Shown here one piece after another: positions 1 to 5,679 of a stretch of DNA of 5,934 bases (the first letter of the stretch is position 1; each line of letters starts with the position of its first letter). The translations under genes and the position numbers were made by a program. This DNA comes from Sphingomonadales bacterium (GTDB lineage Bacteria > Pseudomonadota > Alphaproteobacteria > Sphingomonadales > Sphingomonadaceae). The stretch spans positions 1 to 5,934 of the forward strand of contig JAGWUU010000199.1 in assembly GCA_028868335.1 (NCBI GenBank), read 5' to 3'. The notes beneath the pieces are model-generated. The model saw only the letters and a list, made by a program, of their open reading frames with translations, was not told the DNA's origin and made no database searches.

Positions 1-2652
1 CAATCCGTTCAGCGAGGATCCTTGTGGGAAGCTGTAGCCGATCTGGGCATCGAGTTGCTTGTCCGCCAGGATCATCGGGGTGCCAAGGTTGGTCCATAGT
101 GAAACCACCTCGCCCTTGAACGATGAACGATACCGGTAGCTTGCGCGGGCCTGGAAGCCGTCCTTCTCAAAATAGCCGGTCAGGTTGTACACCCATTCCG
201 AAAAACCGGGCAGGATGCCGACCTGGGACGAAGCGGCGCGCCGCAGCTTGTAGTCGCTGTAAGCCGCGCTGGCGTTGATTCCGAAACCATCGAGCGCGGA
301 ACTCAGCTTGCTCAGCTCGAACGCACCTGAAACCTCGATGCCGTCAACCCAGCCGCCCGGACCGTTAGCTGGCGCAGAAAGCTGGCCGATTGGACTGACG
401 GTGACGTACGAAGGAATATTCGCAGCCGATGCAGGCGGCGTGAAGCCCGAAAAATCGACCGGCAACAACTGCGAGTAGATGTAGTTGTCCAACGCCATGT
501 AGAAGGCGTTGACGCTCACGTAGGTCGCCTTGCCGCCATACCATTCCCAGGCCACGTTTACTTCGGTGGCTCGCCAGGGTTCAAGTTTTGGATTGCCGCC
601 GCTCGCAGACCATGGGTGGACAACCTGACCAGGACTGCAGCCCGGGCTGCCCGCGCAGACGTTGCTGTCGAAGCCTGGCGTCAGGTTGGCGCGCATGTCA
701 TCCATACGCGGTCGAGCCATGACCCTTGCCACCGCCAGGCGGAAGCGGTGCCCTCCGTTCACGTCGACGAACAGGTTCATGCTCGGCAACCAATCGGTGT
801 AGGAGTCGGTTACGTCGACATTGCCGAGCGCGATCGGCGATACCAGCGGATTGATCCGAAGGCCGGTCGAATTCTGCTTCTGGTGAACCACCTGCAAGCC
901 AATGTTGCCGTGCAGGTTGCCTTCGTCGATGGTCAGCTTGGCACGACCGGTGATGATGTCTTCCTTGATGCCCCACGACTTGTCGAAGTGGTTCGCATCC
1001 TGAAGCTGGATCTGATCGTAGTAAGTGCCCAGCGCGCCGGGGACGTTGAACGCCAGGGTATTGAGCGATCCGGCAAAGCTGAGCGAAGTCGGGGCGATCA
1101 GGTAGGACGAGCCGACCGGAACCTGCGCGCGGTCGTTCTTGAGGAACAGGTCCAGTTCGTCGACGGTCTTGGTCTTCTTGCGGTGGGTGTAGTTCACGCC
1201 CACGTCGAGCTTGCTGAAAAAGCCGCCCAGTTCGCGAGACAGGCCCACGTCCATCCCGTAAAGGTCTTCCTTGATGTGCGGCGACTTGAGCAACCCGTCG
1301 TGGCCCCACCCGCCCCACGGAGCCTTGTCGCCCAGTGAAACTTTGGTCGCGTCGGCATAGTTCAGACCAAAGCCGGTGAACTGTGGGAAGCCGTCGATCG
1401 GGACGGTATAGTTGTAACCGTCCATAACCCTGGTCTGGTATGGCCCGACGCCATAGCCCTCGTAAGTTTCGATGTAGGTTTCGTTGCGCTTGTTGCTCGA
1501 ATAGCTGAGATCGGCGACCAGCGTGGTCTTGTCGTCGAACTTGAATTCGCCATTCCACCCGGCAGCGAACAGTTCGTCATCGCGGGTGTTGAAGTCGTTG
1601 CGAAGGATCGGCACCGCGTTCTGGAAATGCCCCGACGTTCCGAACGAATTTGCGCCTATCTTCGTCGCCTGGGTGTTGCTGAAAGTGCCGCTGTCAGCCC
1701 ATTGATCGGAGAACCACATGGCCCCGCGGCTGACGGTCTTCTGCTTGAAGCGCGAATAATACAGGTCAAGCGTCGAGTGAATGGAATCGCTGGGTTTCCA
1801 TTCCAGCGTACCCATCACGCCGTGGCGGCGATCCCGGCTGTTGTTGGCCAGTGCTTCCTGCCCTGAAAGCAGATAGGTCGGCCCGCCGTAGTTGTCGTAA
1901 AACCAGTTCTTGGTGTGATTGGTGTGGCTCGCCGCATCAAGATAGGCATAGCCGATCGCCCAGCCCAGCGTGCCATCGGCGTTCTGGTCGATGTAGCTGA
2001 TCGAGCCGCGCCCACCCCACTTCGAGAAATCGTGGTTGCGGCCGCCGCCTTCATCCATCTGGCCGCGCACGTTCATGGCGATCGCGCGCTTCCCATAGGC
2101 GAGCGGGCGGATGGTACGCAGGTCGACCGTGCCGGCAAGGCCCATTCCCGAAACGTCGGCGTCTGGCGACTTGTAAACCACCACCGACGAAAGGAGCTCA
2201 GACGGATACTGGTCAAACTCGACAGCGCGGTTGTAGCCCGAACTGGCCTGCTGACGACCGTTGAGCAGCACCGTGGAGAAGTCCGGCGAGAACCCGCGAA
2301 CCGAAATGATGTTGGCGCGCCCCCCAGTACGCTGTGCGGCGAGGCCGGGCAGGCGAGCGATCGATTCCGCGATCGAGACATCGGGCAGCTTGCCGATCTC
2401 TTCCGCCGAAACCGCCTCAACGATGCTGGCTTCTTTCTTCTTGATGTTGAGCGAGTTGGCGATGGAGTAGCGGATGCCTGAGACGACGATCTCGCCAGTG
2501 TCGGTGCCGGCCGCGTCTGCCGGCGCCGCGTTCTGCGCCCAGGCCGCTTGTGGCATCACCGCGGCAAGTACGAGTGCCGATGCGGTCCCGCTGGCAAGCC
2601 TTGCGAATTGCGACACCCGATTCGTTCGTGCAGACTTGTCCCTCAGCGCCAT
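1..2652 (-). CDS. TonB-dependent outer-membrane receptor (TonB-Xanth-Caul type), 3' end outside window
   Basis: An open frame of 884 codons without a stop runs to the left edge, so the C-terminus (probably the last 60-100 residues, final barrel strands) is missing. Residues 1-39 look like a signal peptide, with basic residues, a hydrophobic stretch and AWA before Q40. A TonB box, EIVVSGIR, lies at 54-61. The plug follows at about 62-184 with family hallmarks: SAEEIGKLPDVSIAESIARL (82-101), PG at 102-103, VRGFSPDF (118-125), VLLNGRQ (128-134) and GTVDLRTIRPL (174-184). The rest alternates aromatic and polar residues as a 22-strand barrel does; MARPRMDDMR (645-654) is a typical barrel motif. 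The protein would take up a large ligand across the outer membrane using TonB/ExbBD energy. The adjacent LacI regulator suggests a glycan, but the substrate is not determinable here. The start at 2652 has GGAGGGG (2664-2658) 5 nt upstream. An in-frame ATG at 2724 lacks such a site and would bury the signal peptide. Confidence 0.95.
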   Translation of the reverse strand, partial: MALRDKSARTNRVSQFARLASGTASALVLAAVMPQAAWAQNAAPADAAGTDTGEIVVSGIRYSIANSLNIKKKEASIVEAVSAEEIGKLPDVSIAESIARLPGLAAQRTGGRANIISVRGFSPDFSTVLLNGRQQASSGYNRAVEFDQYPSELLSSVVVYKSPDADVSGMGLAGTVDLRTIRPLAYGKRAIAMNVRGQMDEGGGRNHDFSKWGGRGSISYIDQNADGTLGWAIGYAYLDAASHTNHTKNWFYDNYGGPTYLLSGQEALANNSRDRRHGVMGTLEWKPSDSIHSTLDLYYSRFKQKTVSRGAMWFSDQWADSGTFSNTQATKIGANSFGTSGHFQNAVPILRNDFNTRDDELFAAGWNGEFKFDDKTTLVADLSYSSNKRNETYIETYEGYGVGPYQTRVMDGYNYTVPIDGFPQFTGFGLNYADATKVSLGDKAPWGGWGHDGLLKSPHIKEDLYGMDVGLSRELGGFFSKLDVGVNYTHRKKTKTVDELDLFLKNDRAQVPVGSSYLIAPTSLSFAGSLNTLAFNVPGALGTYYDQIQLQDANHFDKSWGIKEDIITGRAKLTIDEGNLHGNIGLQVVHQKQNSTGLRINPLVSPIALGNVDVTDSYTDWLPSMNLFVDVNGGHRFRLAVARVMARPRMDDMRANLTPGFDSNVCAGSPGCSPGQVVHPWSASGGNPKLEPWRATEVNVAWEWYGGKATYVSVNAFYMALDNYIYSQLLPVDFSGFTPPASAANIPSYVTVSPIGQLSAPANGPGGWVDGIEVSGAFELSKLSSALDGFGINASAAYSDYKLRRAASSQVGILPGFSEWVYNLTGYFEKDGFQARASYRYRSSFKGEVVSLWTNLGTPMILADKQLDAQIGYSFPQGSSLNGL

Positions 2653-2726
2653 TCGATCCCCTCCGTTTTCGCCGGTTTCCCGCGCCCTGACATCGCTCCG
2701 TTCGAGAGATGCCGTCGCCACCATTT

Positions 2727-2742
2727 TTGGAAGCGCTTCCAA
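2727..2742. promoter_or_regulatory. LacI-family operator, perfect 16-bp palindrome
   Basis: TTGGAAGCGCTTCCAA equals its own reverse complement over all 16 bases. It has the central CG flanked by AA/TT typical of operators bound by LacI/GalR-family proteins, and its inner 14 bases fit the CcpA-type consensus TGNAANCGNTNNCA. It abuts the -10 box of the receptor promoter and covers the expected transcription start, which suits repression by blocking RNA polymerase. The LacI-family gene directly upstream of the receptor is the obvious candidate to bind it. The palindrome is seen directly; the binding protein is inferred. Confidence 0.88.
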
Positions 2743-2771
2743 TTTATGACGCAAGTAACCCCTTCCGTCAA
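2743..2771 (-). promoter_or_regulatory. Sigma70-type promoter of the TonB-dependent receptor
   Basis: Reading the minus strand, TTGACG (2771-2766) matches the -35 consensus at five of six bases. A 17-base spacer separates it from CATAAA (2748-2743), which matches the -10 consensus at four of six. Transcription would start near 2736, inside the adjoining palindrome, giving a leader of about 84 nt before the receptor ATG. The element lies between the repressor stop codon and the receptor gene, so the receptor can be transcribed independently of the repressor. No convincing terminator separates the two genes, so readthrough is possible. Confidence 0.72.
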
Positions 2772-2813
2772 GCGGGTGGGTGATCGACGCGCTTTGGTGG
2801 TGGCCGCGGGGTG

Positions 2814-3959
2814 TCAGACGGTAGTGGATTCGCGCACGACCAGATCGTGCTGCACGAGTTCCCGCCCGGTCTGCGCTTCGGCTGAATCGGCCGCCCGCGC
2901 GACCAACAGTTCAACGGCGCGCGCGCCCATGCGGCGCAACGGCTGGTGGATCGTGGTCAGCGGCGGCCAGACGATTTCGGACACGGGGGTATCGTCGAAC
3001 CCGGTAATCGCTATGTCTTGCGGTATGGCCAGGCCCGCCTTGTGCGCGGCAAGCAGGGCGCCCGCGGCCATGTCGTCGTTGGCGCAGACCAGCGCGGTAA
3101 CGGCCCCGCCCCGCGACAACAGTTCCTGCGCACAATCGAGGCCGGAGCGGAAGGTGAAGTTGCCCCGCGTGGCGCGAACTTGCCCTTCACCCATTCCAGC
3201 CTCTTCAAGCGCTTTCAGGAAACCTTCGTAGCGTCCTTCGGCTGAAAGGTGCCCCTTGATACCCTTGATATATCCAAAGGAGCGGTGCCCGAGAGAGAGG
3301 AGATGCCGGGCAATATCGTGACCGGCACGGTGTTCGTCGATCCCGACCGTCATCACAAGCCGTTCTGCCTCCGGACCACCGGCGACGCAAATGACTGCGA
3401 CACCGCGATCCCGCAATGCGGCGAGCAGCGCCAGGTCATCGGCGAAGGGCGGCGTCAGGATCACGCCGTCACCCAGATCATCGCACACCCGCTCGACAAT
3501 GTCAGCGGCAGCGCCCGGATCATTCTGGTTTACGACATGGGTGATCAACTGCGCACCACGCTGCGCCGCCATCCGCGTTGCCCCCAGTTCCAGCGCCGAT
3601 GCAAAGTACGAGTTCGGCTCGCTGTCGAAATCGGACGCATGGACCAGCACGATCCGCACGGTCTTCCGCCCGGCCAGGTTGCGAGCCTGCTGGTTGACCC
3701 GATAGCCCAGCTCATCGACCGCGCGCATCACCTTTTCGCGGACGACGGCGCGGACGTTGGGCTGATCGTTGAGCACCCGCGAAACCGTTGTGCGGGCAAC
3801 GCCGGCCCGACTGGCCACGTCGTCGATGGTTGGGCGGTTCACGGTCTGGCGTCGAATTCGGGGCGGCTCATCGCTGTCGATTGTTGCAAGTCCGTCCGCG
3901 CTTGGCAAGCTTGACGACAGGTTGGCGACAGCTTCAAGTCGGTGGTAGGGAGTGGACAT
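2814..3959 (-). CDS. LacI-family transcriptional regulator
   Basis: A 381-residue LacI/GalR-type repressor. The helix-turn-helix spans about 43-64 (PTIDDVASRAG, then VARTTVSRVLN). The hinge ends in ARNLAG (92-97), whose Leu95 corresponds to the LacI leucine that inserts at the central CpG of the operator. From about 100 the chain is a periplasmic-binding-protein-like effector domain, with NDDMAAG (294-300), GFDDTP (320-325) and PPLTTIHQP near the C-terminus, all usual for sugar-responsive members. It lies upstream of and codirectional with the receptor, and the palindrome at 2727-2742 is a plausible target. The N-terminus is odd: about 42 residues precede the helix-turn-helix, where most relatives have under ten. 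The ATG at 3959 has GGGAG directly touching it, an unfavourable spacing, and no in-frame start lies between it and an upstream stop. A GTG at 3842 (codon 40) would give a normal-length protein but has no clear ribosome site. The effector is unknown. Confidence 0.95.
   Translation of the reverse strand: MSTPYHRLEAVANLSSSLPSADGLATIDSDEPPRIRRQTVNRPTIDDVASRAGVARTTVSRVLNDQPNVRAVVREKVMRAVDELGYRVNQQARNLAGRKTVRIVLVHASDFDSEPNSYFASALELGATRMAAQRGAQLITHVVNQNDPGAAADIVERVCDDLGDGVILTPPFADDLALLAALRDRGVAVICVAGGPEAERLVMTVGIDEHRAGHDIARHLLSLGHRSFGYIKGIKGHLSAEGRYEGFLKALEEAGMGEGQVRATRGNFTFRSGLDCAQELLSRGGAVTALVCANDDMAAGALLAAHKAGLAIPQDIAITGFDDTPVSEIVWPPLTTIHQPLRRMGARAVELLVARAADSAEAQTGRELVQHDLVVRESTTV
3204..3217. promoter_or_regulatory. 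Possible secondary LacI-type operator inside the repressor gene
   Basis: On the minus strand the bases read TGAAAGCGCTTGAA. They share the perfect core AAGCGCTT with the operator at 2727-2742 and miss the consensus TGNAANCGNTNNCA at one position. The centre lies about 476 bp from the main operator, a distance at which auxiliary operators can act by looping. The same bases encode Lys-Ala-Leu in a normal helix of the repressor, so chance is a fair alternative. Confidence 0.25.
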
Positions 3960-4057
3960 CTCCCGGCCAAGCCGCTCCGGTTTGCGGTGACGCGCGCATT
4001 ATCGCTTTCGTCGCTGCGCCGCTTGCGCCATTAGGTCGACGAAAAGGGGACGGACAC
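3960..4057. promoter_or_regulatory. Divergent intergenic region between the LacI regulator and the YeiH-type transporter
   Basis: These 98 bp must hold the start signals for both flanking genes, which point away from each other. On the minus strand a -10-like GATAAT lies at 4003-3998, about 38 nt before the repressor ATG, but no good -35 box sits at the right distance. On the plus strand no convincing promoter is visible. No copy of the TTGGAAGCGCTTCCAA operator is present here, so the repressor does not obviously control itself or the transporter from this gap. Confidence 0.45.
4044..4049 (+). promoter_or_regulatory. Ribosome binding site of the YeiH-type gene
   Basis: AGGGGA lies 8 nt upstream of the ATG at 4058. 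It fixes this start over the longer open frame, which reaches back into the repressor gene on the opposite strand with an ATG at 3788. Confidence 0.75.
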
Positions 4058-5170
4058 ATGGCCGGCAGCGAGACGAGCGACAAGAGCGGACTGCAACAGG
4101 TTGACTGGTCCGCGCTGCCCCACGGCGGCGACCTGTTCGGCGAAATGCAGCTTGCCAGCGAAGCGGTTCCATCGTCGACGACCGGCACGCTGCCCGCCTT
4201 GTGGCCGGGGCTGGCCATGTGCGGCGTGGGCGCCGCCGCTGCGGCTTGGCTGTCCGATCACTATGGTTTTCCGATCATCCTTCTTGGCCTGCTGGTGGGG
4301 CTTTCGCTCAACTTCGTCTCGCAGGACCTCCGCACCCATCGCGGCCTCGATTTCGCTGCTCGAACCTGCCTCAGGATCGGGATCGTCGTACTCGGCTTCC
4401 AGGTTACAATCGCCCAGATCGTGGCGCTGGGGCTGGCCCCCTTTGGCGCGCTGCTGGTAGTGATGGCGGTGACGTTCGCGGCCGGTATGGTCGGCGCGCG
4501 GCTGGGCGGACAATCGCGCTACGCCGGGATGCTGGCGGGCGGGGCGACCGCGATCTGCGGGGCGAGCGCGGCGCTGGCGCTCTACGGCGTGATCGGCAAG
4601 GATCGCCTGAGCCAGGCCCAGTTCGCGCTGACACTGGTTGGCATCTCGCTCGCCAGCGCCTTTGCCATGTCGGTCTATCCTGCCCTCGCTGGCGAGCTGG
4701 GGCTGAACCATGGTCAGGCGGGCTTCCTGATCGGCGCCTCCATCCACGACGTCGCCCAGGCGATCGGCGGCGGCTATGCCTTTTCCGATGCCGCGGGCAG
4801 CTATGCCACCATCGTCAAGCTCGCTCGCGTAGCGTTGCTGGCGCCGGTTGTGGCCCTCGTCAGCCTGACGATCGGGCAGGCCGGAGCCGCTGCCGACCAG
4901 CCGCTTTGGCGCCGCCTTGCCATGCCATGGTTCATCGTCGCCTTTCTCGTCACGGTGGTGGTGAACAGCACGATCGTCGTTCCCGCGATGATCAGCCATG
5001 CGGCGCTGATCGCGTCAAAGGCGCTGCTGCTTCTGGCGGTGACGGCCACCGCCATGCGCAGCCGCATGGACCTGCTGCTGCAGATGGGCTGGCGCGCCGC
5101 CGTGCCCGTGGTGACGGCTACCCTGGCGAGCTTTGCGACCTCGCTGGGCTTTGCGCTTCTGCTGATCTAG
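4058..5170 (+). CDS. YeiH/UPF0324-family putative sulfate exporter
   Basis: A 370-residue polytopic inner-membrane protein of the Cons_hypoth698 (UPF0324, YeiH) family. Hydrophobic segments begin near residue 45 and continue to the C-terminus, about ten in all. Family signatures are ICGASAA (166-172), GASIHDVAQA (226-235) and KLARV (254-258), with an early GLSLNF (81-86). The family is called putative sulfate exporter after TauZ of taurine-degrading bacteria; the transported substrate of most members, E. coli YeiH included, is unproven. A hydrophilic N-terminal stretch of about 44 residues, including DWSALPHGGDLFGEM (16-30), precedes the first membrane segment and is longer than in E. coli YeiH. 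The start is supported by a well-placed ribosome site, so the extension is probably real. Relatives often lie beside a LysR gene; here the divergent neighbour is a LacI gene. The family call is secure, the substrate is not. Confidence 0.93.
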   Translation: MAGSETSDKSGLQQVDWSALPHGGDLFGEMQLASEAVPSSTTGTLPALWPGLAMCGVGAAAAAWLSDHYGFPIILLGLLVGLSLNFVSQDLRTHRGLDFAARTCLRIGIVVLGFQVTIAQIVALGLAPFGALLVVMAVTFAAGMVGARLGGQSRYAGMLAGGATAICGASAALALYGVIGKDRLSQAQFALTLVGISLASAFAMSVYPALAGELGLNHGQAGFLIGASIHDVAQAIGGGYAFSDAAGSYATIVKLARVALLAPVVALVSLTIGQAGAAADQPLWRRLAMPWFIVAFLVTVVVNSTIVVPAMISHAALIASKALLLLAVTATAMRSRMDLLLQMGWRAAVPVVTATLASFATSLGFALLLI

Positions 5171-5172
5171 AG

Positions 5173-5200
5173 GCGGACGCGGCTGGGTATAGGTGTCCGC
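5173..5200. repeat. Inverted repeat after the YeiH-type gene
   Basis: GCGGAC (5173-5178) pairs with GTCCGC (5195-5200) across a 16-nt loop, starting 3 nt after the transporter stop codon. No run of T follows the right arm directly, although five Ts occur at 5214-5218, so it is at best a weak terminator. The right arm also belongs to the next inverted repeat, making the two structures mutually exclusive in RNA. Confidence 0.35.
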
Positions 5201-5234
5201 ACATAAATTGATATTTTTAAATATGTTACGGACA
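5194..5234. repeat. AT-rich imperfect inverted repeat
   Basis: TGTCCG (5194-5199) pairs with CGGACA (5229-5234), and inside it ACATA (5201-5205) pairs with TATGT (5222-5226). That gives 11 paired bases around a small internal loop and a 16-nt loop. The centre holds a second palindrome, ATATTT-TT-AAATAT (5211-5224). The patch is far more AT-rich than the surrounding genes. Its role is unknown: a regulator site or an RNA fold are both possible. Confidence 0.5.
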
Positions 5235-5236
5235 AT

Positions 5237-5270
5237 AAGGTGACACTTCACCGTGTTTTGGTGTCACCTT
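5237..5270. repeat. Perfect 10-bp inverted repeat, possible bidirectional terminator or operator
   Basis: AAGGTGACAC (5237-5246) and GTGTCACCTT (5261-5270) are exact reverse complements around a 14-nt loop. It lies between convergent genes, where a hairpin serving both strands would make sense, but neither side is followed by a clear T run. Half-site-like copies, GGTGACAC at 5239 and GGTGTCACC at 5260, start 21 bp apart, two helical turns, which would also fit a protein-binding site. The symmetry is certain; the function is not. Confidence 0.55.
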
Positions 5271-5278
5271 GAAATCGG

Positions 5279-5291
5279 GCGATCCGATCGC
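5279..5291. repeat. Short palindrome
   Basis: GCGATC (5279-5284) and GATCGC (5286-5291) are exact reverse complements around a single C. It is one of several palindromes in the gap between the convergent transporter and DUF6356-like genes. It is too short to assign a role. Confidence 0.35.
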
Positions 5292-5301
5292 TCGACGAAC
5301 G

Positions 5302-5325
5302 CCTACAGGCATTCCTGCGTGTAGG
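5302..5325 (-). terminator. Weak candidate hairpin downstream of the DUF6356-like gene
   Basis: CCTACA (5302-5307) pairs with TGTAGG (5320-5325), and an inner CAGG/CCTG pairing (5306-5309 with 5314-5317) is an alternative. On the minus strand it begins 7 nt after the stop codon of the small gene, the expected place for a terminator. There is no T tract after it, so intrinsic termination is doubtful. Confidence 0.3.
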
Positions 5326-5332
5326 ACAGACC

Positions 5333-5578
5333 CTAGATCACGAAATCGAGCACCGCAGGCATCGGCGTCCGGCGTCGGTGCGTGACCATGGTTTCATGCA
5401 GCACGGAAACCTGCCGACTCCCGGTCTTGACGAACAGGAACGGCAGCAGGCCGTGAACCAGGCAGGCGATGCCACCCGCGATCATGCGCAGGCCAAAGCT
5501 GGACGCGACGCCAAGATGCTCGGCATAGCTTTCGCCGACGCTGGCGGGATGCTCGGTAAACAGTCGGACGGGATCCAT
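5333..5578 (-). CDS. Small DUF6356-like membrane protein
   Basis: An 81-residue protein that resembles the DUF6356 family found in alphaproteobacteria, recognised from RLFTEHPASVGESYAEH (5-21), a conserved one-helix hydrophobic segment at about 31-50 (MIAGGIACLVHGLLPFLFV at 32-50), and TGSRQVSVLHETMVTHR (52-68). Function is unknown. The single hydrophobic helix without a cleavable signal suggests a small inner-membrane protein. The start at 5578 was chosen because AAGGAG (5592-5587) lies 8 nt upstream and the product then begins where relatives begin; an ATG 12 codons earlier (5614) has no such site. About a dozen residues after the usual MV-HR ending (TPMPAVLDFVI) look like a strain-specific tail. 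It is divergent from the Lrp-type gene. Confidence 0.82.
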   Translation of the reverse strand: MDPVRLFTEHPASVGESYAEHLGVASSFGLRMIAGGIACLVHGLLPFLFVKTGSRQVSVLHETMVTHRRRTPMPAVLDFVI

Positions 5579-5586
5579 GCATCGCT

Positions 5587-5592
5587 CTCCTT
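5587..5592 (-). promoter_or_regulatory. Ribosome binding site of the DUF6356-like gene
   Basis: AAGGAG on the minus strand, 8 nt before the ATG at 5578, selects this start over the in-frame ATG at 5614. Confidence 0.75.
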
Positions 5593-5606
5593 GTTCACTA
5601 AGGAAT

Positions 5607-5642
5607 ATACGCAACGATACGCGATTTCATCACTTATTTCAT
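5607..5642. repeat. Two pairs of short direct repeats in the divergent promoter region
   Basis: ATACGC occurs at 5607-5612 and 5617-5622, exactly 10 bp apart. ATTTCAT occurs at 5624-5630 and 5636-5642, 12 bp apart. Spacing near one helical turn puts copies on the same DNA face, as in sites for cooperatively binding regulators. On the minus strand TATATT (5608-5603) could be a -10 box for the DUF6356-like gene, though no good -35 box is visible. The repeats are short and chance is possible. Confidence 0.4.
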
Positions 5643-5643
5643 A

Positions 5644-5657
5644 GACCAATGACCAAT
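5644..5657. repeat. Tandem 7-bp direct repeat upstream of the Lrp-type gene
   Basis: GACCAAT occurs twice head to tail (5644-5650 and 5651-5657), ending 22 bp before the ATG of the Lrp-type regulator. That is where a promoter or a self-regulation site would be expected. The exact tandem copy is seen; a regulatory role is inferred. Confidence 0.45.
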
Positions 5658-5679
5658 ATGTGATTATTTTATCCCATAT

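Noticed and set aside
616..1338. Plus-strand open frame of 240 codons
   Set aside because: It lies entirely opposite the receptor gene, whose frame encodes clear barrel sequence. GC-rich codons leave long antisense frames open, and this product has no recognisable domain or ribosome site.
698..1558. Minus-strand open frame of 286 codons in another frame of the receptor
   Set aside because: Arg/Gly/Pro-rich product with no family features, overlapping the receptor's coherent frame; a codon-bias shadow.
1..2652. Possible frameshift or broken receptor gene
   Set aside because: Translation of the minus strand from 2652 to 1 is uninterrupted for 884 codons; the gene is only cut by the window edge.
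2653..2724. Upstream in-frame ATG (2724) for the receptor
   Set aside because: It has no ribosome site, would add 24 residues before the signal peptide, and lies just beside the operator; the ATG at 2652 has a strong GGAGGGG.
3249..3914. Plus-strand open frame of 221 codons opposite the LacI gene
   Set aside because: The LacI reading on the other strand has full family motifs; the antisense product resembles nothing.
3788..4057. N-terminal extension of the YeiH-type frame back to an ATG at 3788
   Set aside because: It would overlap the LacI coding start on the other strand. The ATG at 4058 has a good ribosome site and matches family length better.
4031..4999. Minus-strand open frame of 322 codons opposite the YeiH-type gene
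   Set aside because: Charged, low-complexity product antisense to a well-supported membrane protein; a GC-bias artefact.
5173..5218. Intrinsic terminator of the YeiH-type gene
   Set aside because: A 6-bp stem with a 16-nt loop is followed by Ts only after 13 other bases, so it was kept as a repeat rather than called a terminator.
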